Part shown: piece by piece, positions 45,544-54,763 of the stretch
Numbering within the stretch: the stretch's first letter is position 1
Layout of the letters: each line of letters opens with the position of its first letter
Source of the DNA: Telmatospirillum sp.
Lineage (GTDB): Bacteria; Pseudomonadota; Alphaproteobacteria; CACIAM-22H2
NCBI GenBank assembly: GCA_020248985.1
Contig: JADCGL010000022.1
Span: 1 to 64,000 of the forward strand
DNA length: 64,000 nucleotides
Direction of reading: 5' to 3'
Program-made: the position numbers and the translations under genes
Notes under the pieces: generated by a model
The model's database searches: none
Told to the model about the DNA's origin: nothing
The model's input: only the letters and a program-made list of their open reading frames with translations

Positions 45544-47076
45544 TCAGGCGGCGAACGTCTTGGCGAAGGCTTCGAGCACGCCGCGGAGCTTCTTGTCCGT
45601 ATCGGGCTTGATCTCGCGGTCGGTGCGCACGGCGTCGAGAATGTCGGCGTGCTTGGCCTTGATCGCGGACATGAACTGGGCTTCGAACTTGCCCACGTTC
45701 TTGACTTCGATCCCGTCGAGATAGCCGTTCACGCCCGCGAAGATCGACACAACCTGCTCTTCGACCGGCATCGGCGAATATTGCGGCTGCTTCAGAAGCT
45801 CGGTGAGGCGCGCACCGCGCGCCAGCAGCTTCTGCGTCGACGCGTCGAGGTCGGAGGCGAACTGCGCGAACGCCGCCATTTCGCGGTACTGGGCGAGCTC
45901 GAGCTTGATCTTGCCGGCGACCTGCTTCATCGCCTTGATCTGCGCGGCGGAACCGACGCGGCTCACCGACAGACCGACGTTGATGGCGGGGCGAATGCCC
46001 TTATAGAACAGGTCGGTTTCGAGGAAGATCTGGCCGTCGGTGATCGAGATCACGTTGGTCGGAATGTAGGCCGACACGTCGCCGGCCTGCGTTTCGATGA
46101 TCGGCAGTGCCGTCAGCGAGCCCGCCTTCATGTCGTCCGACATCTTGGCCGCACGCTCGAGCAGGCGCGAGTGCAGATAGAACACGTCGCCGGGATACGC
46201 TTCGCGGCCCGGCGGGCGGCGCAGCAGCAGCGACATCTGGCGGTACGACACGGCTTGCTTGGACAAGTCGTCGTACACGATGACGGCATGCATGCCGTTG
46301 TCGCGGAAATATTCGCCCATCGCACAGCCCGTGTAGGGGGCGAGGAACTGCAAGGGGGCCGGATCCGACGCGGTCGCGGCGACGACGATCGTGTAGTCGA
46401 GCGCGCCGTAGTCTTCGAGCGTCTTCACGATGCGCGCGACGGTCGAACGCTTCTGCCCGATGCACACATAGATGCAGTAGAGCTTTTTCGATTCGTCGTT
46501 GCCGGCGTTGATCGTCTTCTGGTTGAGGAACGTGTCGATCGCCACGGCGGTCTTGCCGGTTTGGCGGTCGCCGATGATGAGTTCGCGCTGGCCGCGGCCG
46601 ACCGGCACCAGGGCGTCGATCGCCTTCAGGCCCGTCTGCATCGGCTCGTGCACCGACTTGCGCGCGATGATGCCCGGCGCCTTCACTTCGACGCGCGTCA
46701 TCTTCGCACCCGTGAGCGGGCCCTTGCCGTCGATCGGATTGCCGAGACCGTCCACGACGCGGCCGAGCAGCGCCTTGCCGATCGGCACTTCGACGATCGC
46801 ACCCGTGCGCTTGACGACGTCGCCTTCCTTGATGTCGCGGTCGTCGCCGAAGATCACGATGCCGACATTGTCGGTTTCGAGGTTCAGCGCCATGCCCTTG
46901 ATGCCGCCCGGGAATTCGACCATTTCGCCGGCCTGGACGTTGTCGAGCCCGTAGACGCGCGCAATGCCGTCGCCGACGGAGATGACCTGGCCCACTTCGG
47001 CCATTTCGGCCGACACATCGAACTTGGCGATCTGGTCCTTGAGGATCGCGGAAATTTCGGCCGCACTAATGCCCAT
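45544..47076 (-). CDS. atpA: ATP synthase F1 subunit alpha
   Basis: 510 residues. Regulatory nucleotide-binding subunit: Walker [20 protein letters not shown] (~169-187), the [21 protein letters not shown] beta barrel near the start, the [34 protein letters not shown] block and the [19 protein letters not shown] region with the arginine finger. All expected residues are present. Second gene of the operon. Confidence 0.97.
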   Translation of the reverse strand: MGISAAEISAILKDQIAKFDVSAEMAEVGQVISVGDGIARVYGLDNVQAGEMVEFPGGIKGMALNLETDNVGIVIFGDDRDIKEGDVVKRTGAIVEVPIGKALLGRVVDGLGNPIDGKGPLTGAKMTRVEVKAPGIIARKSVHEPMQTGLKAIDALVPVGRGQRELIIGDRQTGKTAVAIDTFLNQKTINAGNDESKKLYCIYVCIGQKRSTVARIVKTLEDYGALDYTIVVAATASDPAPLQFLAPYTGCAMGEYFRDNGMHAVIVYDDLSKQAVSYRQMSLLLRRPPGREAYPGDVFYLHSRLLERAAKMSDDMKAGSLTALPIIETQAGDVSAYIPTNVISITDGQIFLETDLFYKGIRPAINVGLSVSRVGSAAQIKAMKQVAGKIKLELAQYREMAAFAQFASDLDASTQKLLARGARLTELLKQPQYSPMPVEEQVVSIFAGVNGYLDGIEVKNVGKFEAQFMSAIKAKHADILDAVRTDREIKPDTDKKLRGVLEAFAKTFAA

Positions 47077-47097
47077 CGTTCTGTTCTCCGATCGAGT

Positions 47098-47655
47098 TCA
47101 GGCCCGGCCCGCCAGGGCCAGGTGAAGACGCTTGAGTTGGCCTTGCAGCGAGGCGTCGATCAGGCGGGAACCCACCTTGATCTTGAGGCCGCCCAGCAGG
47201 GCTGGATCGATTTTGAGGTCGAGCGTGACTTTGCGGCCCGCGGCCGCGCGCAGCTTGGCTTCGAGCTCGGCCAGGCGCGGCGCCGACAGCGTCGAAGCCG
47301 ACGTCACTTCGGCGACCGTTTCGCCGCGCGCTTCGGCGAGCTGGGCGCGATACTGTGCTGCGATTTCGGCGAAGTTGGCGAGGCGGCGATTGCGCGCGAG
47401 CGTACCCACGAAGCGGCGCACGAGATCGCCCACGCCGAGCTTGGCGCATACGGCGAGTACGGCTTTTTCCTGGGCGGCGCGCGCGAGCAACGGGCTGCGC
47501 ATCACGCGCTTCAGATCCGCACTCGACGCCAGCGCTGCTTCGACGGTTTTGAGGTCGGCTGCCACCGCGTCGAGAAATTGCGGGTTGGCGAGTTCGTACA
47601 ATGCGCCCGCATAGCGTTGGGCGATTCCGGCGGAAGAGGCGTTCTTGGCGGCCAC
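47098..47655 (-). CDS. atpH: ATP synthase F1 subunit delta
   Basis: 185 residues with a GTG start (47655) after AGGAACC. SSAGIAQRYAGALYELA is the N-terminal signature, followed by six-helix bundle sequence (FVGTLARNRRLANFAEIAAQYRAQLAEARGE) and the C-terminal DLKIDPALLGGLKIKVGSRLIDASLQGQLKRLHLAL, the G-x-x-x-x-x-x-x-x-x-D-x-S motif. It is the stator link between F1 and the b subunits. First gene of the operon; the promoter must lie in 47656-47730, after the priA terminator. Confidence 0.96.
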   Translation of the reverse strand: MAAKNASSAGIAQRYAGALYELANPQFLDAVAADLKTVEAALASSADLKRVMRSPLLARAAQEKAVLAVCAKLGVGDLVRRFVGTLARNRRLANFAEIAAQYRAQLAEARGETVAEVTSASTLSAPRLAELEAKLRAAAGRKVTLDLKIDPALLGGLKIKVGSRLIDASLQGQLKRLHLALAGRA

Positions 47656-47729
47656 GCGCGGTTCCTATGATCAGCGGTCTGTTTTTCGGCGACCCCGGCA
47701 GCGGCACGAATCCGTGCCAAAGCCGCGAA

Positions 47730-47778
47730 AAACAACAAAAAAGCCCACACGAAAGAGACGTCTCTTGCGCGTGCGGGC
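47730..47778 (-). terminator. Rho-independent terminator downstream of priA
   Basis: Minus strand stem from GCCCGCACG...AAGAGAC to GTCTCTT...CGTGTGGGC (47743-47778), with one G-U pair and a small internal bulge, followed by TTTTTTGTTGTTTT. It insulates the atp operon from priA transcription. Confidence 0.88.
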
Positions 47779-47843
47779 GAGTAGCTACCACAGGCTTTTG
47801 CGCGATGCAATATCCCCTCGGGGTGCGAGGCTGGGGAAAATCG

Positions 47844-50033
47844 CTAAAGGAAACTATAGGGGTCGATATCGAGCTGCAGGCGCACGTTATTGGGCAGTTT
47901 CGTCTGCGCGAGCCAATCGGCGACGATTGCTTGCAAATTGGCGTCGCGCCGCGTTTTGACGAGCAAACGGCGGCGATGGCGGCCGCGCAGAATCGCCATG
48001 GCGGCGGGTGCCGGCCCTAAAACTTTTACATTCGGCCCCTGTGGTGCCGTCGCCCCCAAGCGGCGCGCCACACGATCGACCAAAGCCTCGTCTTCGCCCG
48101 ACAAAACGATCGCTGCCAAGCGCCCAAAAGGCGGCCAGCCATGGCGCTCGCGATCGGCGCGCTCGGCTGCGAGGAACTTGTCGCGATCGCCCGCCGCCAG
48201 CGCCTTCATGACCGCATGGTCGGGCATATGCGTTTGCAAGAGCACGCGGCCCGCATGTGCCGCCCGCCCTGCCCGGCCCGCAACCTGATGCAAGAGCTGC
48301 CAGCTGCGCTCGCCCGCGCGCAGATCGCCGCCCGCGAGCCCCAAATCCGCATCGACGATGCCAACCAAGGTCAGCAGCGGAAAATGGTGGCCCTTGGCCA
48401 CGATTTGCGTGCCGATCAGAATATCGATCTCGCGCGCGGTCATGCGGCGTACGAATTCTTCGGCCGCCGCCGGGCCCGTGACCGTGTCCGACGTCATCAA
48501 TTCGATGCGCGCATCGGGAAAGAGTGCGCGCGCCTCTTCGGCCACGCGCTCCACACCGGGACCGCAGGCGACAAAACTGTCCTCGGCCAAACACGCCGGG
48601 CAGGTTTTCGGCAACGGGGCGGCGTAGCCGCAATGGTGGCATTGCAAGCGCCCATAAAGCCGATGCTCGACCAGCCAGGCCGTACAGCGCGGGCATTGCA
48701 GCCGATGGCCGCAAGCCCGGCACAAGGTGAGCGGCGCATAACCGCGCCGGTTCAAGAACAGCATCGCCTGCTCGCCGGCCGCCAAAGTCTGCGTCAAAGC
48801 TTCGCGCAAGGGCGGGCTCAAAAACGATTGGCGCGGCGGCGGATGGCGGCGCAGATCGACGAGCGACACGTCCGGCAAGGCCGCCCCGCCATGGCGGGCC
48901 GGCAAAGCGACGCACGCATAACGGCCGCGCGCGACATTCTCGAGCGTCTCGAGCGACGGTGTCGCCGAGGCCAGCACGATCGGGCAGGCTTCGAGCCGTG
49001 CGCGCACCACGGCCATGTCGCGCGCATGGTAGATCGCCCCGTCTTCCTGTTTGAAGGCCTGCTCGTGCTCTTCGTCGACGACGATGAGGCCGAGTTCGCA
49101 GAACGGCAAAAACAGCGCCGAGCGCGCCCCCACCAGCACGCGCACGCGGCCCACGGCCACATCGCGCCACACGCGCGCGCGCGCCGTGCGGCCCAATTCC
49201 GAATGCCACGCGGCAGGGGCGACGCCGAAGCGGGACGCAAAGCGGGCGAGCCACTGCGCACTCATCGCGATTTCGGGCAGCAGCACGAGCACTTGCCGTC
49301 CGGCGGCAAGGGCGGCAGCAACGGCTTCGAAATAGACTTCCGTTTTGCCCGAACCCGTCACGCCGTCGAGCAATGTCACGCTGAAACCGTTGCCGACGGC
49401 TGCCGCCAGAACGCGCGCCGCGTCGTCTTGCGCCTCCGAAAGCACAGCGCGCGGGCGGCTTGCGTCGGGGGCGGGATCGGCGTCGGGTTCGGCTTCGAAC
49501 CGTGCAAGCCAGCCTTTGTCGGCTACACCCTTGGCGACGGCGGGCGAGACTTGGGCCGCGCGCGCCAACTCGGCCAACGGCCGCGCGCCCGCACTTGCCT
49601 CGAGCAGCAAGCGGCGGCGTGCGGCCGTGAGAATGCCGGGTTCGGGCGAATGCGGATCGGGCGCATCGGAAGCCAAGCGATAGAATGCGATCAGGCGCGG
49701 TGGGGCAAGTGCCTCGGGCACGCTCATCGCCATGCGCAACACATTGCCGAGTGGGGCAAGCGTATAGGCCGCAACCCAGGCGACGAGCTTGCGCAACGGC
49801 GCTGCCATTGGCGGGGCTTCCAAACGCGCTTCGATGTCTTTGAGTTTGGCTTCCGGCAGCTCTGCGTCGGCAGCTTCGTCCCACACGACGCCGACCACGT
49901 AGTTGCGCCCGAGCGGCACACGCACGAAATCGCCCGGTGCGACGGACAGATGCGCCGGCACGCGATAATCGTACGGCCCGAGCGGCAGCGGCAGGGCCAC
50001 GCGCACGCGCATGCTGGCAGACGACTCGACCAT
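47844..50033 (-). CDS. priA: Primosomal protein N' (replication restart helicase PriA)
   Basis: 729 residues. N-terminal DNA-binding part VRVALPLPLGPYDYRVPAHLSVAPGDFVRVPLG; helicase motif I GVTGSGKTEVYFEAVAA; motif II VVDEEHEQAF; then the zinc module CRACGHRLQCPRCTAW...CHHCGY...CPAC with eight cysteines; motif V-VI GTQIVAKGHHFPLLTLV and HQVAGRAGRA. It reloads the replisome at stalled forks. Divergent from DUF484 with 81 bases between, and separated from the atp operon by a strong terminator. Confidence 0.96.
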   Translation of the reverse strand: MVESSASMRVRVALPLPLGPYDYRVPAHLSVAPGDFVRVPLGRNYVVGVVWDEAADAELPEAKLKDIEARLEAPPMAAPLRKLVAWVAAYTLAPLGNVLRMAMSVPEALAPPRLIAFYRLASDAPDPHSPEPGILTAARRRLLLEASAGARPLAELARAAQVSPAVAKGVADKGWLARFEAEPDADPAPDASRPRAVLSEAQDDAARVLAAAVGNGFSVTLLDGVTGSGKTEVYFEAVAAALAAGRQVLVLLPEIAMSAQWLARFASRFGVAPAAWHSELGRTARARVWRDVAVGRVRVLVGARSALFLPFCELGLIVVDEEHEQAFKQEDGAIYHARDMAVVRARLEACPIVLASATPSLETLENVARGRYACVALPARHGGAALPDVSLVDLRRHPPPRQSFLSPPLREALTQTLAAGEQAMLFLNRRGYAPLTLCRACGHRLQCPRCTAWLVEHRLYGRLQCHHCGYAAPLPKTCPACLAEDSFVACGPGVERVAEEARALFPDARIELMTSDTVTGPAAAEEFVRRMTAREIDILIGTQIVAKGHHFPLLTLVGIVDADLGLAGGDLRAGERSWQLLHQVAGRAGRAAHAGRVLLQTHMPDHAVMKALAAGDRDKFLAAERADRERHGWPPFGRLAAIVLSGEDEALVDRVARRLGATAPQGPNVKVLGPAPAAMAILRGRHRRRLLVKTRRDANLQAIVADWLAQTKLPNNVRLQLDIDPYSFL

Positions 50034-50114
50034 CGGCTAGACTCTGGCCGTTCGAGTCGCACTTGCCTAGAGCCGTCCTCGCAAACGCGCCGCAACAGGG
50101 AAAGCCCGCACGAC

Positions 50115-50834
50115 ATGGCCGACAGCGACACAGCAAACGCCCTCGCGGGTGCCGCACCGGTTACCAGTGCCGCCGTTGCCGACTATCTGCGCAAGCACCC
50201 CGATTTCCTGATCGAGCATCCGGATCTCGTGTGGGTGCTGACGCCGCCCGCCCAGCGCAGCCAGGACGGCGTGGTCGACATGCAGCGCTACTTGGTCGAG
50301 CGCATGCGCACCGACCTTGCCAAGATCACTGCCGCACAGGCCGAACTCATCGCGACAAGCCGAGGCAATCTCGCCACGCAAGGGCGCATCCATGCTGCCG
50401 TGCTGGCAGTGCTGACGGCAAAGTCGCTGCCGCACTGCATCGACACGATCGCGGTCGATCTGCCGATGCATCTCGAGGTGGACGCGATCGGCCTCGGCTT
50501 CGAATCGCTCGAGCATGTGCCGGCCGGCGAGACTGCGCAGAATCTGCGCATCCTGCCGCGCGGAACGGTCGATCGCCTGATGGGCGAACGGCGCGACATT
50601 CTGCTGCTGGCCGACGAGCCCGGCGATTCGACCATCTATGGCGGGGCGGCCACGCTCGTGCACAGCCAAGCGCTGCTGCGCCTGCAGCTCAAACGCGACA
50701 TGCCGCCCGGCATCCTTGCCTTCGGTGCGCGCGTGCCCTCGAAATTCCATTCGGGTCAAGGCACCGAGCTGCTCAATTTCCTCGGCCGCGCGGTCGAAGC
50801 CGCTTTGTGCGGATGGTTGACGCGCCAGCGCTGA
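50115..50834 (+). CDS. DUF484 (GAF-like) protein
   Basis: 239 residues. SAAVADYLRKHPDFLIEHPDLV (the Y-L-x-x-x-P-x-F motif) and VVDMQRYLVERMRTDLAKI begin it, followed by a GAF-like domain with CIDTIAVDLPMHLEVDAIGLGFE and LLRLQLKRDMPPGILAFGARVPSKFHSGQGTELLNFL. DUF484 genes lie beside xerC across proteobacteria, as here, but their function is unknown. The xerC start lies inside its last 22 bases, so the two are translationally coupled. Confidence 0.9.
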   Translation: MADSDTANALAGAAPVTSAAVADYLRKHPDFLIEHPDLVWVLTPPAQRSQDGVVDMQRYLVERMRTDLAKITAAQAELIATSRGNLATQGRIHAAVLAVLTAKSLPHCIDTIAVDLPMHLEVDAIGLGFESLEHVPAGETAQNLRILPRGTVDRLMGERRDILLLADEPGDSTIYGGAATLVHSQALLRLQLKRDMPPGILAFGARVPSKFHSGQGTELLNFLGRAVEAALCGWLTRQR

Positions 50835-51760
50835 GTTTTGCGGCCGCTGCCGACGTCCAGGCCGCAATCGCCGCATGGAGGGCGCGTCTCCAGAACGAGC
50901 GGCGGGCGGCAGCCAACACGCTTTCGAACTACGCGCGCGATCTAGCCGCATTTCTCGCTTATCTGCAGGACCATCTCGGCGGCCCGCCCAGCTTGGCCGA
51001 TCTCGCCGCTTTGCGTCCCGCCGATTTTCGCGGCTTTTTGGCCAAGCGCGCAGCCGCGGGCTTGAAGCCCGCCTCCAATGCGCGTACGCTTTCCACCTTG
51101 CGCGGCTTTTTCCGCCATCTCGCGCGCAGCGGCCTGTGCGACAACCCGCACGTGGCAGCCCTGCGCGGTCCCAAATTGTCGCGCAATCTTCCGAAGGCCC
51201 TCAACGCCGTCGATGCGGACGCCGTCCTCGAATCGGTCGATGCGATCGAAGACCGGCCGTGGGTTGCGGCGCGCGACCGCGCCATCTTCACGCTGCTCTA
51301 CGGAGCAGGCTTGCGAATCGGCGAAGCGCTCGACCTGCCGCGCAAAGCGGCCCCCTTGGGCGACATGCTGCGCGTGGTCGGCAAGGGCCGCAAAGCGCGC
51401 GATGTGCCGATGCTGCCCGCCTGCCGCGCGGCGGTCGATGCGTATCTTGCATTGTGCCCGCATCGCTTGAGCCCCGCCGATCCGCTGTTCGTGGGCGTGC
51501 GCGGCAGAAGGCTCAAAGCGGGCATGGTGCAGTTGCGCCTGCGCAATCTGCGCAACACGCTGGGCCTGCCCGAGAAGACCACGCCGCATGCGCTGCGCCA
51601 TTCATTTGCAACGCATCTGCTCGGCGAAGGGGCGGATCTGCGCGCGATCCAGGAACTGCTCGGCCATGCGTCGCTGTCGACCACGCAGCGCTATACGGCG
51701 GTCGACGCCAAGCGCCTGATCGAAGTCTATTCGGCCGCCCATCCCAGGGCCGGCAAATGA
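50813..51760 (+). CDS. xerC: Site-specific tyrosine recombinase XerC
   Basis: 315 residues from ATG 50813. N-terminal core-binding helices (NTLSNYARDLAAFLAYLQDH) and a catalytic domain with all six residues: R in YGAGLRIGEAL, K in GKGRKARDVP, H-x-x-R in HALRHSFATHLL, H in LGHASLSTTQ and the nucleophile Y in TQRYT. With XerD it resolves chromosome dimers at dif, activated by FtsK (28.6 kb). The position after DUF484 and the chromosomal context argue against a phage integrase. Confidence 0.93.
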   Translation: MVDAPALSFAAAADVQAAIAAWRARLQNERRAAANTLSNYARDLAAFLAYLQDHLGGPPSLADLAALRPADFRGFLAKRAAAGLKPASNARTLSTLRGFFRHLARSGLCDNPHVAALRGPKLSRNLPKALNAVDADAVLESVDAIEDRPWVAARDRAIFTLLYGAGLRIGEALDLPRKAAPLGDMLRVVGKGRKARDVPMLPACRAAVDAYLALCPHRLSPADPLFVGVRGRRLKAGMVQLRLRNLRNTLGLPEKTTPHALRHSFATHLLGEGADLRAIQELLGHASLSTTQRYTAVDAKRLIEVYSAAHPRAGK

Positions 51761-52377
51761 ACGACGACACGCGCAAGGTTTCGGAGATTCTGGCCGCGAT
51801 GCGCGCGTCCGCAAACGAGCGCGTGAAGCTGGCCGACATCGTGGCCGAACTCGGCGAGCGCGCCTTCGGTGTCGCGATGCTGCTGTTCTCGCTGCCCAAC
51901 GCCGTCGGCATCGGCGTGATCCCGGGCATTTCGACCTTGTTCGGCGTGCCGCAGATCATCCTGGCGCTCCAGATGCTCGCAGGATTCGAGCGGCCGTGGC
52001 TTCCTGCGTGGCTGCTCGAAAAATCGATCGCGCGCGCGGATTTCGAACGCATGATCGACAAGGGCTTGCCGATCCTGATCCGCGTCGAGCGCTATCTGAA
52101 GCCGCGTGCGGCCGCCCTAACCGGGCCGCTCGTCGAACGTCTGATGGGTTTGGTTTTCCTCGTGCTCGCGGCCGTCGTGTCGTTGCCGATCCCGCTCGGC
52201 AACCAACCGCCGGCCGTGGCGATGGCGGTGGTCGCCTTGGGGCTCACCGCGCGCGACGGCGTGTTCGTGGCCGTAGGCTGCGTGATGGGCGTCGGCGCCG
52301 TCGCGATCGCAAGCCTCGTGGTGCTCGGCGGGGCGGCCGTGATCTGGTTTGCCGTCACGAATTTCGTTTTGGGGTGA
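51757..52377 (+). CDS. ExoD-family exopolysaccharide synthesis protein
   Basis: 206 residues with about four to five hydrophobic helices. VKLADIVAELGERAFGVAMLLFSLPNAVGIGVIPGISTLFGVPQIILALQM is the conserved ExoD opening with P-x-P/G-G-x-S; later LMGLVFLVLAAVVSLPIPLGNQPPAVAMAVVALGL. ExoD is needed for exopolysaccharide and alkaline tolerance in Sinorhizobium, biochemistry unknown. ATGA overlap with xerC (51757-51760). Confidence 0.88.
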   Translation: MNDDTRKVSEILAAMRASANERVKLADIVAELGERAFGVAMLLFSLPNAVGIGVIPGISTLFGVPQIILALQMLAGFERPWLPAWLLEKSIARADFERMIDKGLPILIRVERYLKPRAAALTGPLVERLMGLVFLVLAAVVSLPIPLGNQPPAVAMAVVALGLTARDGVFVAVGCVMGVGAVAIASLVVLGGAAVIWFAVTNFVLG

Positions 52378-52382
52378 ATGCC

Positions 52383-53015
52383 ATGAAACTCTACGGATCG
52401 CCTGGCAGTGCGGCGATGGCGCCGATGGCCGTGCTCGAACATGTGGGTGCTGCTTACGACTGGGTGCGCGTCGATCTCGATGCGGGCGAGCATCTGCAAC
52501 CCGAATTTCTCGCCCTCAACCCCAAGGGCCGCGTGCCGGTGCTGATCGACGGCACGATGACACTGACCGAGTCGGCCGCGATCTGCCTGCATCTGGCCGA
52601 GCGGTTTCCGCAGGCGGGCCTGCTGCCCGCCCCGGGCACGCTCGAGCGCACGCGGACCTACGAATGGCTTTTTTATCTCTCGAACACGCTGCAGGTGGCG
52701 TTGATCGATTGGTGGCACCCGGTGTGGCTCACGCGCGATGCCGATGCGCAAGACGCCGTCAAAGCCGGGGCCGAAAAACGCATCGGCATCTGCTTCGAAC
52801 TCATCGACGCGAAACTTGCCGCCGCATCGAACCCCTATTGCCTGGGCGCCCACCTCACGATCGTCGACTATTTCCTGCACATGACCGCGCGCTGGAGCCG
52901 CTATCTGGTAACTCCCGCCTACGCGTACCCGGCAATAAAGCGCACGACAGACGCCGTGCGTGTTTCGCCCGCCACGCGCCGCATGATGGAAAAACAGGCG
53001 ATCGCGGAGGCGTAA
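52383..53015 (+). CDS. Glutathione S-transferase family protein
   Basis: 210 residues. N-terminal thioredoxin-like half: KLYGSPGSAAMAPMAVLEHVGAAYDWVRVDL, PKGRVPVLI with cis-Pro and LTESAAICLHLAERFP (G-site E-S). The C-terminal helical half has PYCLGAHLTIVDYFLHMTARW, the N-capping box with Asp. The catalytic residue at the first helix is Ser (GSPGSAA), as in beta/theta/zeta classes. Likely detoxification; substrate unknown. Closely follows exoD (6 bases). Confidence 0.88.
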   Translation: MKLYGSPGSAAMAPMAVLEHVGAAYDWVRVDLDAGEHLQPEFLALNPKGRVPVLIDGTMTLTESAAICLHLAERFPQAGLLPAPGTLERTRTYEWLFYLSNTLQVALIDWWHPVWLTRDADAQDAVKAGAEKRIGICFELIDAKLAAASNPYCLGAHLTIVDYFLHMTARWSRYLVTPAYAYPAIKRTTDAVRVSPATRRMMEKQAIAEA

Positions 53016-53018
53016 GAG

Positions 53019-53831
53019 CTAGGTCGGTTTGCGGCCCGAATCGGCGTTGGTGTATTCGATCGAACAGAAGCTGCCGCCCTGAAAGCGATCCCCGATCGGG
53101 TCCGGCGCCAGCTTCGCCTGCTCCCGCATCGCAATTTCCAGCATCGGTTCCGAGCCGTGTTTCGGCTTGTAGCCGAAAGCATGCGCGCGCGAATTGTCCC
53201 ACCAGCCGCGCGCATTGTCCGACGCTCCGTAGAATATCTCGAAGACGATGTCGGGGTGATCGAGGCCGATGGCGATGAGTTGCACAAGGTCCTCGGGGTG
53301 CAGCAATATCGACATGCGGCGCATGTCGAGCGGCGTCTCGCCGACATTTCCGATGCGCAGACACGCAACGCCGATTCCGTGCTTTATGGCGTACATAGCG
53401 CCCAGCGCCTCGCCGAAGGCTTTGGACACGCCGTAGCGCGTGTCGGGCAGCACCGTCACGTCGTGCGCGATCTTTTCGGAACGCGGATAGAAGCCGACCA
53501 CGTGGTTCGACGACGCAAAAACGATCCGCCTGACGCCGGCAAGGCGCGCGGCTTCGAACATGTTCCGGCAGCCCACGATGTTCGCCGACAGAATTGTCTC
53601 CCACGGGCCTTCGATCGAGTACCCGCCGAGATGGATGATGCCGTCGGCACCCGCAATGGCGGCTTGAATTGCCGCCATGTCGGCAAGATCGGCGCGAACG
53701 AACGGCAGGCCGTGCTTATTCTCGGGCGGATTCAGATCCGACAGGACAAGCCCTGGATAGAGCGACTTCAGCAGCGGCGTGATCGCGCGGCCGACACCGC
53801 CGGCGGCTCCGGTAAGCAAAATTCGGCGCAC
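53019..53831 (-). CDS. udh: Uronate dehydrogenase (NAD-dependent epimerase/dehydratase family)
   Basis: 270 residues. RRILLTGAAGGVGRAI (NAD motif), HLGGYSIEGPWETILSANIVGCRNMFEAAR, IVFASSNHVVGFYPRSE and RYGVSKAFGEAL (catalytic Y-x-x-x-K), ending RGWWDNSRAHAFGYKPKHGSEPM. These blocks match Agrobacterium uronate dehydrogenase, which oxidises D-galacturonate or D-glucuronate to the aldaro-lactone. The GTG at 53831 is preferred: AAGGAG lies eight bases before it, while the TTG at 53837 is too close. It starts two bases after the regulator stop, so the two are co-transcribed. Confidence 0.85.
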   Translation of the reverse strand: MRRILLTGAAGGVGRAITPLLKSLYPGLVLSDLNPPENKHGLPFVRADLADMAAIQAAIAGADGIIHLGGYSIEGPWETILSANIVGCRNMFEAARLAGVRRIVFASSNHVVGFYPRSEKIAHDVTVLPDTRYGVSKAFGEALGAMYAIKHGIGVACLRIGNVGETPLDMRRMSILLHPEDLVQLIAIGLDHPDIVFEIFYGASDNARGWWDNSRAHAFGYKPKHGSEPMLEIAMREQAKLAPDPIGDRFQGGSFCSIEYTNADSGRKPT

Positions 53832-53833
53832 TC

Positions 53834-54655
53834 TCAATTCTCCTTGGATTGCGGATCGACTGCGCCGCGCGCGGCGGCATTGGCGAAGCTGCGATAGCGG
53901 GCGGCAGCCAGCACGAGATGCTCGCGCATCGCATGCCGCGCGCCGTCCGCATTGCCGGCCGAGATCGCATCGACGATGGCGCCGTGTTCGGCTTCGATCC
54001 GCGCGAGATAGGCCGCCTTGTGGTCGCTCGTCATGCTCCAGACCCGTCGATTGTGCCGGGGGATCACGATCGTGCCGAGAAAGTTGAGAAATGCCGGAAA
54101 CTGAGGGTTTCCGGTCGCGGCCGCGATCGCTTGATGCGTGGCAAAATCCTCGTCGGCGCCCGATTCGTCCCGCGAGACGGCGGCGAGCATTGCCCTGTGC
54201 GCGGATTGGATCGCGGCCAGCATTTGCGGCGTGGCGCGCGCGGCCGCGAGCCCCGCAGCTTCCGTTTCGACGGCCTGCCGCAGTTCCAGCACGTCGATGA
54301 CCGAATCGAGCGAACGCAACAATTCAGGGTCGATCCGAAAATCCTGTCGCCGCGGCCGGTCGGCGACAAATGCACCGGAGCCTTGGCGCGTGGTAACGAG
54401 GCCTTGCGCTTTCAGCACGCTGATCGCCTCGCGAACGACCGTCCGACTGACTTTGCCGGACAAGGCCATCGCTTGCTCGGTCGGCAGTCGTTGGCCCGCA
54501 GCATAGCGCCCGCTCGCGATTTCCGCCGAAAGCCGTTCGGCGATTTCGCCGACGAGCGAGCGGCTTTTGCGAATGTTCCCGAACACATCCGTCATGTCGG
54601 CGGGCGCTCGCTCGGCGAGCTCTAAATCCGATCTGGACTTTTGTTGTCTGGTCAT
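53834..54655 (-). CDS. FadR/GntR-family transcriptional regulator (FCD domain)
   Basis: 273 residues. After an unusual 30-residue polar leader, the GntR winged helix covers ~35-100: EIASGRYAAGQRLPTEQAMALSGKVSRTVVREAISVLKAQGLVTTRQGSGAFVA. The FCD ligand domain follows (VLELRQAVETEAAGLAA, ADEDFATHQAIAAATGNPQF, ISAGNADGARHAMREHL) with the Asp/His residues that bind metal. It sits between udh and the divergent TRAP operon and probably represses both until a uronate or its product binds. GTTGT...ACAAC half-sites at 54643-54663 overlap its start codon and might be an operator. Confidence 0.9.
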   Translation of the reverse strand: MTRQQKSRSDLELAERAPADMTDVFGNIRKSRSLVGEIAERLSAEIASGRYAAGQRLPTEQAMALSGKVSRTVVREAISVLKAQGLVTTRQGSGAFVADRPRRQDFRIDPELLRSLDSVIDVLELRQAVETEAAGLAAARATPQMLAAIQSAHRAMLAAVSRDESGADEDFATHQAIAAATGNPQFPAFLNFLGTIVIPRHNRRVWSMTSDHKAAYLARIEAEHGAIVDAISAGNADGARHAMREHLVLAAARYRSFANAAARGAVDPQSKEN

Positions 54656-54763
54656 CGTACAACTTTCTACACTGATCCTTGGACGTCGCGCAATAATACA
54701 AACCGGCGCCGGATTTCAGGAATAAATCTAAGAAAAACCGTCGGACAAGGGAGGAAACACAAA

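Noticed and set aside
50813-51760. Tyrosine recombinase as an integrase of a mobile element
   Set aside because: Close coupling to DUF484, size, and absence of cargo or att-like repeats identify it as chromosomal XerC.
54656-54763. Clear FadR-type operator between regulator and TRAP operon
   Set aside because: Only a weak GTTGT-N11-ACAAC dyad overlapping the start codon was found; not enough to list as a site.
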